The notes: generated from the letters alone by a model not told the origin. Positions 14,913-24,046 are shown, numbered from the stretch's first letter. The stretch is 39,478 nt of DNA from JBMOLC01 sp049324215 (GCA_049324215.1 JBMOLC010000033.1:1-39478), one strand, 5' to 3'. Numbers and translations are program-made.

Positions 14913-15430
14913 TTTTTGATTTTTCCTAAGATTATCTTCAGCCAAGGCGTGTAATTCTTGGGGTTTTCTGCCAAATCCTTTTTGAGGTCTTTTGTTCTTA
15001 TCCATTTATAATCAATAATTTCATCGGGGCTGGGGTTGACTGGACCTTCGTATTCCCCTACAAAAACAACATCATGTTCATGTTCTCCCCAAAGGCCATT
15101 ATCCATGACCGCCTCGTAGGTGAATCGAAATAATTCTTTAAGGGGAGTCCTAAAACCAGCTTCCTCAAAGATTCTTCTTTCTGCAGCCTCTTGATAAGTT
15201 TCGTTGGGATAGGGATGACTACAGACCGTATTTGACCAAAAGAGGGGCCAAGTTGGTTTTTTAGTGGACCTTCGGGTAATAAGCGTTTTACCCCTTGTCT
15301 TATCGAAGATAACAATGGAGATGGCCCGATGTAAAGGAACAGGAACTTTATGCGTTTCGTATTTCTCTTTGTAACCAATCACCTTGTCGTTTTTGTCGAC
15401 CAAAACCATTTTGATTTTGTCTTTGGGCAT
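14909..15430 (-). CDS. idi: isopentenyl-diphosphate delta-isomerase, type I
   Basis: A 173-aa NUDIX-fold enzyme interconverting IPP and DMAPP. It shows PLHRAISIVIF (32-42), TWPLFWSNTVCSHP (60-73, with catalytic Cys70 and metal His72), the NUDIX-like EAAERRIFEEAG (81-92) and GEHEHD (115-120, with the second catalytic Glu). No MEP or mevalonate pathway genes are in the window, so IPP may come from elsewhere in the genome or from outside the cell. It is probably cotranscribed with the small gene upstream (11-nt gap). Confidence 0.94.
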   Translation of the reverse strand: MPKDKIKMVLVDKNDKVIGYKEKYETHKVPVPLHRAISIVIFDKTRGKTLITRRSTKKPTWPLFWSNTVCSHPYPNETYQEAAERRIFEEAGFRTPLKELFRFTYEAVMDNGLWGEHEHDVVFVGEYEGPVNPSPDEIIDYKWIRTKDLKKDLAENPKNYTPWLKIILGKIKN

Positions 15431-15441
15431 AAAACTATAAA

Positions 15442-15768
15442 TTAATTGTCGGTGGTTGGGGATATTTCTATTAAATAGGTTTCGGAAGAAGTATCAATTG
15501 CCCCTCTTCGATCTTCATCTTCCCTAAAAATCTCTATTACCTTTACGCGCCTTTCTCTGGAGGACGGCAAAAGGTCTGGATTTCCACGAAGGCTAACGGA
15601 AATATCATTTTCTTCTGCGATTATCCCTTTTAAACGCAAAGCTTCGATTACGCGGTTCACCTCATCTTTAACTATCGCGTGCGTCAGGGGGTCTCTATCT
15701 TCGAAGGACTCTTCGATCTCTCCTAGAAGGAATTTGGGCACCTCTATTTCTAAGATTCTTTCTGCCAT
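15442..15768 (-). CDS. hypothetical protein, 108 aa
   Basis: I do not recognise this protein. It is acidic (many Glu/Asp), has no signal peptide, membrane segment or cysteine pattern, and looks alpha/beta: an N-terminal amphipathic strand (ILEIEVPKFLL), a helix (DEVNRVIEALRLKG) and C-terminal strands. A TATAAT (minus strand, 15782-15787) lies 13 nt before the ATG. It precedes idi by 11 nt on the same strand, so it is the first gene of that small operon. The length, promoter and spacing support a real gene. Confidence 0.7.
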   Translation of the reverse strand: MAERILEIEVPKFLLGEIEESFEDRDPLTHAIVKDEVNRVIEALRLKGIIAEENDISVSLRGNPDLLPSSRERRVKVIEIFREDEDRRGAIDTSSETYLIEISPTTDN

Positions 15769-15781
15769 TTTAGCTCTGGCT

Positions 15782-15787
15782 ATTATA
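15782..15787 (-). promoter_or_regulatory. -10 element upstream of the hypothetical gene-idi operon
   Basis: A perfect TATAAT on the minus strand in the 48-nt divergent gap between the hypothetical gene and the GT39-like gene. No good -35 is visible at 16-18 nt. Confidence 0.4.
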
Positions 15788-15816
15788 TCATTAAATACTC
15801 TAAAATAGCCCAGAAA

Positions 15817-17420
15817 ATGAGAAGTTCCCTAAAACTCATCTTTCTGGTCTTTCTTGTCGCCCTTACGCTTCGGCTTTACAAATTGAATGAATTTCCGGTT
15901 GGATTCCATGCCGACGAGGTCAGGGTCGGCTGGAATGCTCTTTCGATTTTAGAAACTGGTAAGGATGATAGAGGAAACAAATTCGCTCTTTATTACAACA
16001 CTTTTGGAGATTTTCGGCCTACCGGAATTTTTTATTTGACCATCCCCTCCATTGGCGTTTTTGGCAGAAATGAGTTTGCGGTAAGATTCCCCCCGGCGCT
16101 TTTGGGCGCCTTAAGCGTTATCTCACTTTACTTTTTTGTAAGTTATCTCACCAAAAATAAAAGCCTGGCTCTTTTTTCCGCGTTTCTGCTTGCTATTTCG
16201 CCTTGGCACCTCACGACAAGCCGGGCGACAAGCGAAGTGGTAATGTCTTTGGCCCTAACCCTCACTGGGCTTTTTCTTTTCTTAAAAGGCCTCAACGCAA
16301 AGTCTAAGAAACTAATCATTCTTTCGGGAATTACCTTTAGCATTAGCTACTTTTTTTACCACTCCGTCCGAATTCTCACCCCTCTTTTTGTTCTAACTTT
16401 GATTGTTTATTTCGCTAGAAAGATAAAGGAGGCAAATCTTACNNNNNNNNNNGTCTTTTATTACTTCTGACTTTTCTCTTGGCCCTAAACAAAGAGGCCC
16501 GGGGTAGATTCTCCCAGGTTTCGATTTTTAACGACTTAGACGTCAAATACGAACTTTCCCGCATGCCTTTTGAGGAAGGCCCAGGAAAAGTCTTTGTGGC
16601 CCGCCTTTTCCACAACAAACCCTTCACTTATGCTCGCAGATTTGTCAACGAGTACGCTCGCTATTTGAGTGCGGATTTCTTCTTGGTCAGTACTAAAGCT
16701 CTGCCGACACGCTACCAAACGGTTGGCGTGGGACTCTTAACTTATGTGGAGTTGGCTCTTTTCCTGGTGGGACTTGTCGCCATCGCCCAGAAAAAAGCAC
16801 CGCCTTTACCTTTACTTCTTCTTTTTTTGGCCCCAATTCCCGCGGCTCTCACCACCGAGAATGCACCCAACCTGCACCGCGCCCTTTTTATGGTTCCCTT
16901 TGTGGCAATTATTGAGTCCTACTCGTTTGTTTTTCTCAGAAGATTTTCTCAACTCCTCATCCTCGCTTTGGTACTCAATCTGATTTTTTTCCTTCACATG
17001 TATTTTGTCCACTCTAAGGTTCACCTGCCTCTTTATCGAAATGTGGGGGCAAAAGAACTTGCCCTGACACTAAATAAATTACAAGATAGTTACGACAAAA
17101 TAATTCTCACCAATATCCCGGATGACCCTTACCCCTGGATTGCGTTCTTTACGGCACGTGATCCTGCGGTTTTCAACCAAGATGCAGTCAGACGGGAGAA
17201 AGGAACCTGGACCTCTGAAAATTTTGTCTTTACGGGCTTAAGGTGCCCATCACGTGACGCTTTTGAAAAACCAGACGTCAAAAGACTCTTGGTGGTGGAT
17301 GCAGAAGGGTGTTTAGCGGAGAGCAACTTAGTCAAAAGAACGGACGTCAAAATTCTCGCAAGAATCCTTCGGCCCGACGAGTCCGAAGTCTATATTCTCT
17401 GGTCGAGAATCGAAGAATAA
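15817..17420 (+). CDS. GT39/ArnT-like membrane glycosyltransferase, interrupted by an assembly gap
   Basis: A multi-pass membrane protein of the dolichyl-phosphate-mannose mannosyltransferase (GT39, ArnT/PMT-like) clan, which transfers sugars from polyprenyl-phosphate donors outside the membrane. The N-terminal half has a first helix, then FHADEVRVGWNA (about 29-40, with the Asp-Glu of the first loop) and GRNEFAVRFPPALLGALSV. The C-terminal half (from about 16455) has further helices and a soluble tail. The two halves read in different frames across ten Ns (16443-16452), so I treat them as one gene broken only by the gap. The true gap length must be 2 modulo 3 and is unknown. The sugar and acceptor are not known. 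Confidence 0.8.
16443..16452. other. assembly gap (10 N)
   Basis: Ten undetermined bases inside the GT39-like gene. The reading frames on the two sides do not match at this length, so the Ns are a placeholder for a gap of unknown size. Confidence 0.98.
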
Positions 17421-17423
17421 ATA

Positions 17424-17828
17424 CTATCTTTTTGGAGATTGTTTCTCGCGTCTGGCTTTTCCGCCGGTACCAACTTTTCTTCTCTCTTTCTCCCTCGGGT
17501 CCCGGGTCAAAAGCCCAGCCTTTTTGAGAGGAGGTCTAAATTTATCTTTATCGGCAGCTGCCAGGGCGCGGGCAACTCCGTGGATAAGGGCTGTCAACTG
17601 TCCGGCCTTACCGCTGCCTTTAATTTTGGCCGTAAAATAATACTCGCCCTCTGTTTGGGTGAGTTTAAAAGGCTTTTCAAAAAGGGCTTTATCGATAGCT
17701 GTCGGAAAGTATTTTTCGAGGGGAACTCCGTTAACCAGATTCTCTCCCTTGCCTTTAAAGAGTCTGACTCTGGCTCCCGCCTCTTTTCTTTTGCCGGTCG
17801 CGAAAACAAAATTTTGTTTTTTAGCCAT
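17424..17828 (-). CDS. rpsI: 30S ribosomal protein S9
   Basis: uS9 (134 aa) with the family sequences TGKRKEAGARVRL, GKAGQLTALIHGVARAL and the basic tail ending SPKR, which reaches toward the P-site tRNA. The start at ATG 17828 gives the usual N-terminus; it overlaps the rplM stop by 8 nt. It is the last gene of the ribosomal cluster and ends 3 nt from the convergent glycosyltransferase gene, leaving no room for a terminator between them. Confidence 0.97.
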   Translation of the reverse strand: MAKKQNFVFATGKRKEAGARVRLFKGKGENLVNGVPLEKYFPTAIDKALFEKPFKLTQTEGEYYFTAKIKGSGKAGQLTALIHGVARALAAADKDKFRPPLKKAGLLTRDPREKERRKVGTGGKARREKQSPKR

Positions 17829-18237
17829 GGAATTTAGCCGCAAATGGGTTTTGGTCCCCGACCACTACTTTTAGTCTTGCCATTCTACCTTCTTTGAGAC
17901 GGTTATCGGGAAGCATTCCATAAACCACCTGTTCAATTACCCTTTCGGGGTGCTCTTTCATTAATTTTGCAAAAGGAATCTCTTTAAATCCCCCGGGGAA
18001 ACCAGAATGACTCCGATAAACTTTTTGCAGGGGTTTTTTGCCAGTTAACTTGACCTTCTCGGCGTTAATGATAACTACATAGTCACCACTATCGAGATGG
18101 GAAGAATAACTGGGTTTATGTTTACCCATCAAAAGTCTCGCCACTTCGGCAGATAGCCTACCTAATATCGCCCCCTCGGCGTCTTTGAGATGCCAGTCTC
18201 TTTTAACCTCTTTTTCTTTGGGTTGATATGTCCTCAT
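17821..18237 (-). CDS. rplM: 50S ribosomal protein L13
   Basis: uL13 (138 aa), an early-assembling 23S rRNA-binding protein. Recognised by DWHLKDAEGAILGRLSAEVA, LMGKHKP, GDYVVIINAEKVKLTGKK and VYGMLPDN. It overlaps rplQ by 4 nt and rpsI by 8 nt, the usual rplM-rpsI pair here appended to the alpha operon. Confidence 0.97.
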   Translation of the reverse strand: MRTYQPKEKEVKRDWHLKDAEGAILGRLSAEVARLLMGKHKPSYSSHLDSGDYVVIINAEKVKLTGKKPLQKVYRSHSGFPGGFKEIPFAKLMKEHPERVIEQVVYGMLPDNRLKEGRMARLKVVVGDQNPFAAKFHG

Positions 18238-18674
18238 TTCTTTCTAGCTACCTTTTCCTTGTCTTCCTCCTTCTGGGCAACTTTCTTCTTTCTTTTCTCT
18301 TGTTTCCTTAATTCTATTTTCTCGACCCATTCAAGCCTGACCATCTCCGCCATGTCTCCTTTTCGTGGCGGAAGTAAAGTAATTTTAGTAAAACCAGAGT
18401 CTTTTTCTTTTAGGGCCGGGGCAATTTTTTCAAAAAGGACATTTGCGCTTTGCCGATCATTCCCCAGAATTGCCAAAACTCTTCTTTGATTTGCCACGTT
18501 CTTCTTACTGGCCAGCCCGAGAAGCCTGTCAACTTCGCCGATGATAGACTTAGCTTTGGCCTTGGTGGTTTCAATTCTGCCATTAAGAATCAAAGACCTA
18601 ATTAAGGCTCGAAAAAGTGCTTCCCTTGCCTTTTTGGCTCGGGAAAGCTGTCGACCAAAAACTTTCTTTCTCAT
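18234..18674 (-). CDS. rplQ: 50S ribosomal protein L17
   Basis: bL17 (146 aa), located near the peptide exit tunnel. The core FGRQLSRAKKAREALFRAL and LILNGRIETTKAKAK is typical. About 25 residues of Lys/Glu-rich tail extend past the core. It follows rpoA by 2 nt, the standard order. Confidence 0.96.
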   Translation of the reverse strand: MRKKVFGRQLSRAKKAREALFRALIRSLILNGRIETTKAKAKSIIGEVDRLLGLASKKNVANQRRVLAILGNDRQSANVLFEKIAPALKEKDSGFTKITLLPPRKGDMAEMVRLEWVEKIELRKQEKRKKKVAQKEEDKEKVARKK

Positions 18675-18676
18675 CT

Positions 18677-19591
18677 TTAACTCACGAAATTGACCCCCTT
18701 CTCTGCCAGAGCAACAGCAATAATTTTTATTGACTTCTCCCCTAAGTTTCTGACTTTGACGAGGTCTTCTTTTCTGGCTTTGGCTAATTGTTCGACGCTT
18801 TCGTATCCAGCCTTAACCAAGGCATTGGCAACCCTGGTCGGCAGTCCAATCTCTTCAACGGAAAGTTTTCCTACCGGTCCCAGGACGTCTACTTCCTCTC
18901 TGACTTCTTTCTTCTCCACTTTCTTGGGAGAAATAATCTGGTTAAAATAAGAAACTAAAATTTTGGCTGAGTAAAGAAGTGCCTCTTTGGGCGAGATTGT
19001 TCCGTCGGTCCAAATTTCAACCGTCAGCTTGTCGTAATTGGTCAGTCTGCCAACACGCGTCTCTTCCACTTTGTAATTGACCCTCTTGACCGGAGAAAAA
19101 GAAGCATCAAGCGGGATAAGACCAATAGTTCCCGTGGCCCTATCTTCGGCAGGGGAATAGCTAACTCCCGCAGAAATCTCCATCTCTGCCGAGAGCGACG
19201 CTCCCTTATTCAAGGTTGCCAAAACTAGTTCGGGATTGGCTATCTTGACATTGGCGGGTACTTTGATGTCCTTGGCCTTAACTTCGCCCGCCTCTTTGAC
19301 CGAAAGACTTCCTTTAACACTTTTTTCGCCCGAATATGAGAATCGAACTTTTTTGAGGTTGAGCAAGAACTCAACCATGTCTTCTTTCATCCCTTTAAGC
19401 GTCGAGAATTGATGGCGGACGCCAGAAATTCGAACTTCGGTCACCGCTGCTCCCGCAAGCGAAGTCAGAAGAACCCGCCTCAGGGAATTACCCAATGTAT
19501 CCCCATAACCCTGTTCCAATGGGCTGATCACGAATTTTCCATAGTCGTTTTTTCCTTCCTCTTGTTTTATTTCAAACATCGGTTCATTCAT
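18677..19591 (-). CDS. rpoA: RNA polymerase alpha subunit
   Basis: The 304-aa alpha subunit scaffolds RNA polymerase assembly. The N-terminal domain has the GYGDTLGNSLRRVLL motif (28-42) and a conserved assembly segment (TEVRISGVRHQFSTLKGMKED). The C-terminal domain (about 240-304, with VRNLGEKSIKII) can contact UP elements and activators and is retained despite the small genome. A strong ribosome site (GAGGGGGTGA) lies 5 nt before the ATG. Confidence 0.98.
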   Translation of the reverse strand: MNEPMFEIKQEEGKNDYGKFVISPLEQGYGDTLGNSLRRVLLTSLAGAAVTEVRISGVRHQFSTLKGMKEDMVEFLLNLKKVRFSYSGEKSVKGSLSVKEAGEVKAKDIKVPANVKIANPELVLATLNKGASLSAEMEISAGVSYSPAEDRATGTIGLIPLDASFSPVKRVNYKVEETRVGRLTNYDKLTVEIWTDGTISPKEALLYSAKILVSYFNQIISPKKVEKKEVREEVDVLGPVGKLSVEEIGLPTRVANALVKAGYESVEQLAKARKEDLVKVRNLGEKSIKIIAVALAEKGVNFVS

Positions 19592-19631
19592 TTAAATCAC
19601 CCCCTCGGTATAAAACTCAAGTATTTTATGT

Positions 19632-20231
19632 TCACCGCGAATAAAATTCTACTATGTCCTGAACAGAAATGGGCTCGGGAATATCCTCGCTTTTCGGTTT
19701 TAGCGAGACCATTCCCACCGCCGCTTTTCTTTTTAACCAAGCTGGTATGTTTTTGTCCTTTTCAGCCAAAACCTTTTTGACAGCAGGAATCGTGAGGGCC
19801 TTGGGGGAAAGAGCGATTGTTTCCCCTTCTTTGACTTGATAAGAAGGGATATTTACCCTTTTGCCGTTAACCAAAACGTGGCGGTGGCTAACTAGCTGTC
19901 TTGCTTGGGGCCGGCTCATGGCAAAGCCCAGGCGATAGACCACATTGTCGAGTCTTCTTTCGAGGAGCGTAAGCAGGGCTTCGGCCGTATTTCCTTTCGT
20001 CTTTAAGGCCTCATCCACATAGCGTCTAAATTGTTTCTCAAGTACCCCATAAAGCCTTTTCACCTTTTGTTTTTCTCTTAATTGCCGGCCATACTGCGAA
20101 GACATCCTCACCCCCTTTGGTCCGTGTATTCCCGGAGGAACAGCCAAGCGGGTCAACTTTGCCCCCGCCCCGTATAGGTCAAATCCCTCTCTGCGCGACA
20201 GCCGATCTTTAGGTCCGGTGTATCTGGCCAT
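19632..20231 (-). CDS. rpsD: 30S ribosomal protein S4
   Basis: uS4 (199 aa), a primary 16S rRNA binder. It has the S4 RNA-binding motif with RLDNVVYRLGFAMSRPQARQLV and HRHVLVNGKRVNIPSYQV. The N-terminal Cys zinc knuckle of some S4 proteins is absent (start MARYTGPKDRLSRREG). It sits between rpsK and rpoA as in other bacteria. Confidence 0.97.
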   Translation of the reverse strand: MARYTGPKDRLSRREGFDLYGAGAKLTRLAVPPGIHGPKGVRMSSQYGRQLREKQKVKRLYGVLEKQFRRYVDEALKTKGNTAEALLTLLERRLDNVVYRLGFAMSRPQARQLVSHRHVLVNGKRVNIPSYQVKEGETIALSPKALTIPAVKKVLAEKDKNIPAWLKRKAAVGMVSLKPKSEDIPEPISVQDIVEFYSR

Positions 20232-20236
20232 AGTTT

Positions 20237-20602
20237 TTAGACCCTCCTTTTCTTTTTGGGTCTGGGACCGTTATGTGGAATCGGGGTGACGTCAGCAATC
20301 AAAGAAATTTTGAGTCCCTGGGCCCTGATGGCTCTTAAGGCCGCGTCCCTTCCTGGACCCGGTCCTTTGACATAAATTTCGACTTCTTTTAGGCCAAAGT
20401 CTTCTTTCGCCTTCCTGACGACCTTGTCAACCGCAGTGGTGGCGGCATAGGGCGTTGCCTTCCTGGTGCCTTTAAACCCGCTTGCTCCGGCAGAACCCCA
20501 AGCCAAAACTCCACCTTTCGTGTCCGTTACCGTAACCAGGGTATTGTTGAAAGACGCTGAAATATAAATTTTCCCAGTTTCAGCTATTTTTTTACCTGCC
20601 AT
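20237..20602 (-). CDS. rpsK: 30S ribosomal protein S11
   Basis: uS11 (121 aa) of the 30S platform. Recognised by SFNNTLVTVTDTKGGVLAWGSAG, FKGTRKATPYAA, VKGPGPGRDAALRAI and the tail IPHNGPRPKKKRRV. It overlaps rpsM by one nucleotide (TAATG). Confidence 0.97.
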   Translation of the reverse strand: MAGKKIAETGKIYISASFNNTLVTVTDTKGGVLAWGSAGASGFKGTRKATPYAATTAVDKVVRKAKEDFGLKEVEIYVKGPGPGRDAALRAIRAQGLKISLIADVTPIPHNGPRPKKKRRV

Positions 20603-21018
20603 TATTTCTTCTCCTCCTCGACCTTAACTCCTCCCTTCATCTCTCTTAAGATCTCTTTCTTGAATGCTCCAACTGTTTTTCTTTTGCCTCTTTTGGTCCG
20701 AGCGTTGGTCCTGGTTCTTTGCCCCCTAACGGGGAGGTTTCTTGCGTGCCTTAAGCCGCGATATGCGCCTATGGCCTGAAGTCTTGAAATATTTGACCTC
20801 ACGACTCTGGCGAGCTCTCCCTCAAGGGGATATTTTTCAATCAGGGAAGAAATCTTGGCCAGTTCTTCACCCGAAAGCTCAGAGATTCTTTTAGCCGAAT
20901 CAATTTTTGCCTCGGCGAGGATATCTTGAGACAACGGCCAGCCTATCCCTTTGATGCGGGTCAGGGCGTAGTCGACCTTCCAATTGTCAGCTAGTTCTAC
21001 TCCAGCAATTCTGGCCAT
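20602..21018 (-). CDS. rpsM: 30S ribosomal protein S13
   Basis: uS13 (138 aa) in the 30S head, contacting P-site tRNA. It starts MARIAGVEL and has LTRIKGIG, YRGLRHARNLPVRGQRTRTNARTKRG. The C-terminus has an extra acidic/lysine tail (VKVEEEKK) past the usual end. Confidence 0.97.
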   Translation of the reverse strand: MARIAGVELADNWKVDYALTRIKGIGWPLSQDILAEAKIDSAKRISELSGEELAKISSLIEKYPLEGELARVVRSNISRLQAIGAYRGLRHARNLPVRGQRTRTNARTKRGKRKTVGAFKKEILREMKGGVKVEEEKK

Positions 21019-21132
21019 TTAGCCTTGTTTTTGTTTATGCCTGGGGTTTCTACAAATTACGTACAAAACCCCTTTGCGCTTGACAATCTTGCAGTCTTTG
21101 CACCTTTTTTGAATGGATGAAACTACCTTCAT
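21019..21132 (-). CDS. rpmJ: 50S ribosomal protein L36
   Basis: bL36, 37 aa, a zinc-binding large-subunit protein. The translation starts MKVVSSIQKRCKDCKIVKRK and continues with VLYVICRNPRHKQKQG; Cys11, Cys14, Cys27 and His32 form the zinc site. It lies between infA and rpsM, its normal place, 2 nt from infA, and ends directly against rpsM. Confidence 0.96.
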   Translation of the reverse strand: MKVVSSIQKRCKDCKIVKRKGVLYVICRNPRHKQKQG

Positions 21133-21134
21133 AA

Positions 21135-21350
21135 TTAGTACTTAGAGACTATCCTCCCTCTTTCCTCGTCATAGCGGGTCATTTCGACCTTAACTTTGTC
21201 TCCGGGAAAAATTCGGACAAAATTTCGCCTGAGTTTTCCCTTTAGGGTAGCAAGAACGACCCTGCCGTCAGCAAGCTCCACCCGAAACATCGTATTGGGT
21301 AGGGCTGCCAAGACCACCCCGTCGAAAACCTCTACCGCCTTTGTTTCCAT
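21135..21350 (-). CDS. infA: translation initiation factor IF-1
   Basis: IF-1 (71 aa) is an OB-fold protein that occupies the ribosomal A site at initiation. Family features are ALPNTMFRVEL, the GKLRRNFVRIFPGDKVKVEM strand pair and a short RGRIVSKY end. The start at ATG 21350 has AAGGA upstream; a TTG at 21362 in the same frame is rejected. Confidence 0.97.
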   Translation of the reverse strand: METKAVEVFDGVVLAALPNTMFRVELADGRVVLATLKGKLRRNFVRIFPGDKVKVEMTRYDEERGRIVSKY

Positions 21351-21369
21351 TTTCCTTAACAAAGTGAAT

Positions 21370-22125
21370 TTACCCAGTCAAAACAAGGGGACCGTGGGAA
21401 GTTACCGCCACGGTCTCCTCGTAAAGCGCTGCTATTTTACCATCACGCATGGAAATTGTCCACCCGTCTTTCCCAATTTCGACCTCTTCCCCCCCTTGGG
21501 CATACATGACCTCGATCGCCAGGGTCATACCCGGCTTAATTTCGGGACTTTGGCCATAGCCTCCTTGGGTAAAACAGGGTATTTGGGGTCCTTCGTGAAG
21601 GGCCCTGCCAATTCCATGACCGACCAGAGCCTTAATGGGAGAATAGCCTGAGGCTTTAAGGGTTTTTTCAATTTCTTGGGAAATGTCATAAATTCTATTT
21701 CCTGCCTTGGCCTTTTGGATCCCTTTAGCCAGAGCGGCTTCTCCACTTGCCAGGAATTTTTTAACTGCGGGGGAAACTTCTAGTCCAACGCTGAAAGAGG
21801 TGTCTGTGTGGAAACCTTTGTAATAAAACCCCAGGTCAACACTAACAACGTCTCCCTTTTTAAAAACAATTTCCTTTTTGGGAATTCCGTGGACAAGTCC
21901 CGCATTGACATTGACGCAAACTGCCCATCTGTAGCCTGGTACTTTCATAAAAGAGGGTTCTCCCCCGTGAGCCTGAATAAGCTTTCTGGCCAAATTCTCA
22001 ATCTCCGCAGCCCTTTTTCCGACCTTAATCTCTTTCTGAATCGCCTTTTTAATCTTGGCGAGCTTTCTTCCCCCTTCGGCCATGATTTGAATTTCGTTGG
22101 GAGACTTAACCGAGATTTTATCCAT
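21370..22125 (-). CDS. map: methionine aminopeptidase, type I
   Basis: A 251-aa enzyme that removes the initiator methionine from new proteins. Metal ligands are visible: Asp in VDLGFYY and in HTDTSFS, His in GHGIGRALHEGP, Glu in LAIEVM and in YEETVAVT. The segment usually reading NEEVVHGIP is NAGLVHGIP here, keeping the conserved HGIP. It overlaps adk by 8 nt and lies in the usual adk-map-infA order. Confidence 0.97.
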   Translation of the reverse strand: MDKISVKSPNEIQIMAEGGRKLAKIKKAIQKEIKVGKRAAEIENLARKLIQAHGGEPSFMKVPGYRWAVCVNVNAGLVHGIPKKEIVFKKGDVVSVDLGFYYKGFHTDTSFSVGLEVSPAVKKFLASGEAALAKGIQKAKAGNRIYDISQEIEKTLKASGYSPIKALVGHGIGRALHEGPQIPCFTQGGYGQSPEIKPGMTLAIEVMYAQGGEEVEIGKDGWTISMRDGKIAALYEETVAVTSHGPLVLTG

Positions 22126-22756
22126 TCTTTTCCTCCAAGATTTTGGTTAGGTCGCTGGCGATGACTGCGATGGGGCGCTCGCCATCGACCTCGACCAGAA
22201 TCCCGTCTTTTTTCAAAACCTCAATCAGGGGGCTGGTCACCGAGTGGAATTCCGCAAGTCTCTTTTTTATTGCTTCGGGCGTATCGTCTGGTCTTTGGAC
22301 CAAATTCCCCCCACAAGGACATTTTTCCGGAGGTGGATTGGTAAGCAGGTTATAGACCTCCCCACATTTCTCACAAACTATCCTTGCCGAAAGGCGCCTG
22401 ACCGCCTCCGCGTCGCTAACTGTGAGATAAATTGCCAGGCCGATTTTCTGACCTTCCCCCGCGAGCCAATTTTTCAAGAGTTCGTACTGCTTCAGCGAAC
22501 GCGGATAACCGTCAAGAAGTAAATTATTTAAGCCCGGAGATTTTTCTTGGAGAAACTCTTGCGTCAGGGCGAACGCTTCTGCGTCGGGAACAAGTTTTCC
22601 TTTTTTATTAATTATCTCGTCTATTCTGGGATCTTTTTCGGCCTTTTCTCTCCAAAACTCCCCAGACTCAAAATAAAAAAGTCCCAATTTTTCAGCCAAA
22701 AGCCTGGCCTGCGTCCCTTTGCCAGAGCCTTGGGGGCCAAGGATGACGATGTTCAT
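22118..22756 (-). CDS. adk: adenylate kinase
   Basis: A 212-aa nucleotide kinase (ATP + AMP = 2 ADP). The P-loop GPQGSGKGTQ is at residues 7-16, with DGYPRS (AMP site) and a long LID carrying a four-Cys zinc site (CEKCG ... CPCGG). The region after YFESGEFWR departs from the usual ISTGDMLR, an unusual AMP-binding segment. It overlaps secY by 4 nt (ATGA). Confidence 0.96.
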   Translation of the reverse strand: MNIVILGPQGSGKGTQARLLAEKLGLFYFESGEFWREKAEKDPRIDEIINKKGKLVPDAEAFALTQEFLQEKSPGLNNLLLDGYPRSLKQYELLKNWLAGEGQKIGLAIYLTVSDAEAVRRLSARIVCEKCGEVYNLLTNPPPEKCPCGGNLVQRPDDTPEAIKKRLAEFHSVTSPLIEVLKKDGILVEVDGERPIAVIASDLTKILEEKNG

Positions 22757-24036
22757 CTGACAAATCCTTCGTACTTGCCCATTACGAGTTGGGCCTCAAT
22801 TTCCCGAGTCATCTCCAGAACCACGGAGACCACGATCAGAATTCCTGTTCCGCCAATTGCGAGGTTGGCAATCCCAATGAAGTTCTGGAAAAAGGAAGGC
22901 AGAATTGCAATCAGTCCCAAGAAGATTGCTCCAACGAGCGTAATTCGATTTAAGACAAACGCTAGATACTGGGTGGTGGCACTGCCCGGTCTAATCCCGG
23001 TAATAAAACCACCGTTTTTCTGCAAGTTCTCGGCTATCTTCTCCGGGTTAAAAACAACTGCCGTATAAAAATAGGTAAATCCCACGACCAAGAGAAAGTA
23101 GGTGGCGTTATAGACGAGCGACTGGGGATTGAAAAGGGAACCAATCCGGGCAGCCAAGTTTGTCAGATTGGGGTTAGCAGCCCCAGAAAAAAATTGGGTC
23201 ACGATCGAAGGCAGTAAAACCAAGGAAACAGCAAAAATGATCGGGATGACTCCCGCCTGATTGAGTCTTAAGGGGAGATACGACGCAAAGGGAACGCCGA
23301 CCCTTCCCGCCCGTCTGGCATAACTTACCGGAATCTGTCTAACAGCCTCATTCATGAAGACGATCAGACCAACGATGACAACGGCTAAGATTAGAAAAAC
23401 CGAAAAGCGCATCAGGTCTTGGGTTTGAATTGCGGTTAGCGACTGGCCAACGCTGACTGGTAGCCGGGCAATTATTCCGGCAAAGATGAGAATGGAAACT
23501 CCGTTGGTAAACCCATACTCGGTAATCAGCTCTCCCAACCAGACAGCAAAAATGGTCCCCGCAGTCATGGCCAAAATTAGGGCCAGAAGAGATACGGGGG
23601 ACAGGGAAAGAATTATTCCCTGAGAACGCAGCAACGAATACATCCCGAAAGCTTGGAGGGCCGCTAGAGGGACCGTCAAGAACCGGGTGTATTGGTTAAT
23701 TTTTTCTTGTCCGTATTCGCCTTCTTTAGAGAGCTCCTCAAGGGAAGGAACGACGTAAGTCAAAAGCTGCAAGATGATAGAGGCGTTGATGTAGGGGTTT
23801 AATCCCAAGGCCATAATCGAAAAGTTTGCCAAGGTTCCCCCAGAAAAAATGTCGAGGAGGGAAAGAAGTGGGCTGCCTAAAAAAAGAGACTTCAGCGACT
23901 GGCTATCTATTCCGGCAGCTGGAATGTGGGCGACCGCCCTAAAAACGAGGATAATGAGGGCGGTAATTAACACCTTGCGTCTGGTCTCGGAAGAGCGCAC
24001 GACCTTCGCAAAAAAATGGGCAATACTTTCTAGCAT
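22753..24036 (-). CDS. secY: protein translocase subunit SecY
   Basis: A 427-aa channel subunit of the Sec translocon with about ten transmembrane helices. Recognised by the first helix region, ALGLNPYINASIILQLL, the YARRAGRV segment in the cytoplasmic loop, NQAGVIPIIFAVSL, FNPEKIAENLQKNGGFITGIRPG and the C-terminal EIEAQLVMGKYEGF. It is inserted between rplO and adk as usual. Confidence 0.98.
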   Translation of the reverse strand: MLESIAHFFAKVVRSSETRRKVLITALIILVFRAVAHIPAAGIDSQSLKSLFLGSPLLSLLDIFSGGTLANFSIMALGLNPYINASIILQLLTYVVPSLEELSKEGEYGQEKINQYTRFLTVPLAALQAFGMYSLLRSQGIILSLSPVSLLALILAMTAGTIFAVWLGELITEYGFTNGVSILIFAGIIARLPVSVGQSLTAIQTQDLMRFSVFLILAVVIVGLIVFMNEAVRQIPVSYARRAGRVGVPFASYLPLRLNQAGVIPIIFAVSLVLLPSIVTQFFSGAANPNLTNLAARIGSLFNPQSLVYNATYFLLVVGFTYFYTAVVFNPEKIAENLQKNGGFITGIRPGSATTQYLAFVLNRITLVGAIFLGLIAILPSFFQNFIGIANLAIGGTGILIVVSVVLEMTREIEAQLVMGKYEGFVR

Positions 24037-24046
24037 GAGATTATTT

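Noticed and set aside
15817..17420. Two separate glycosyltransferase genes either side of the Ns
   Set aside because: The halves are complementary parts of one GT39-like protein and the second has no start signal; the split comes from the 10-N placeholder.
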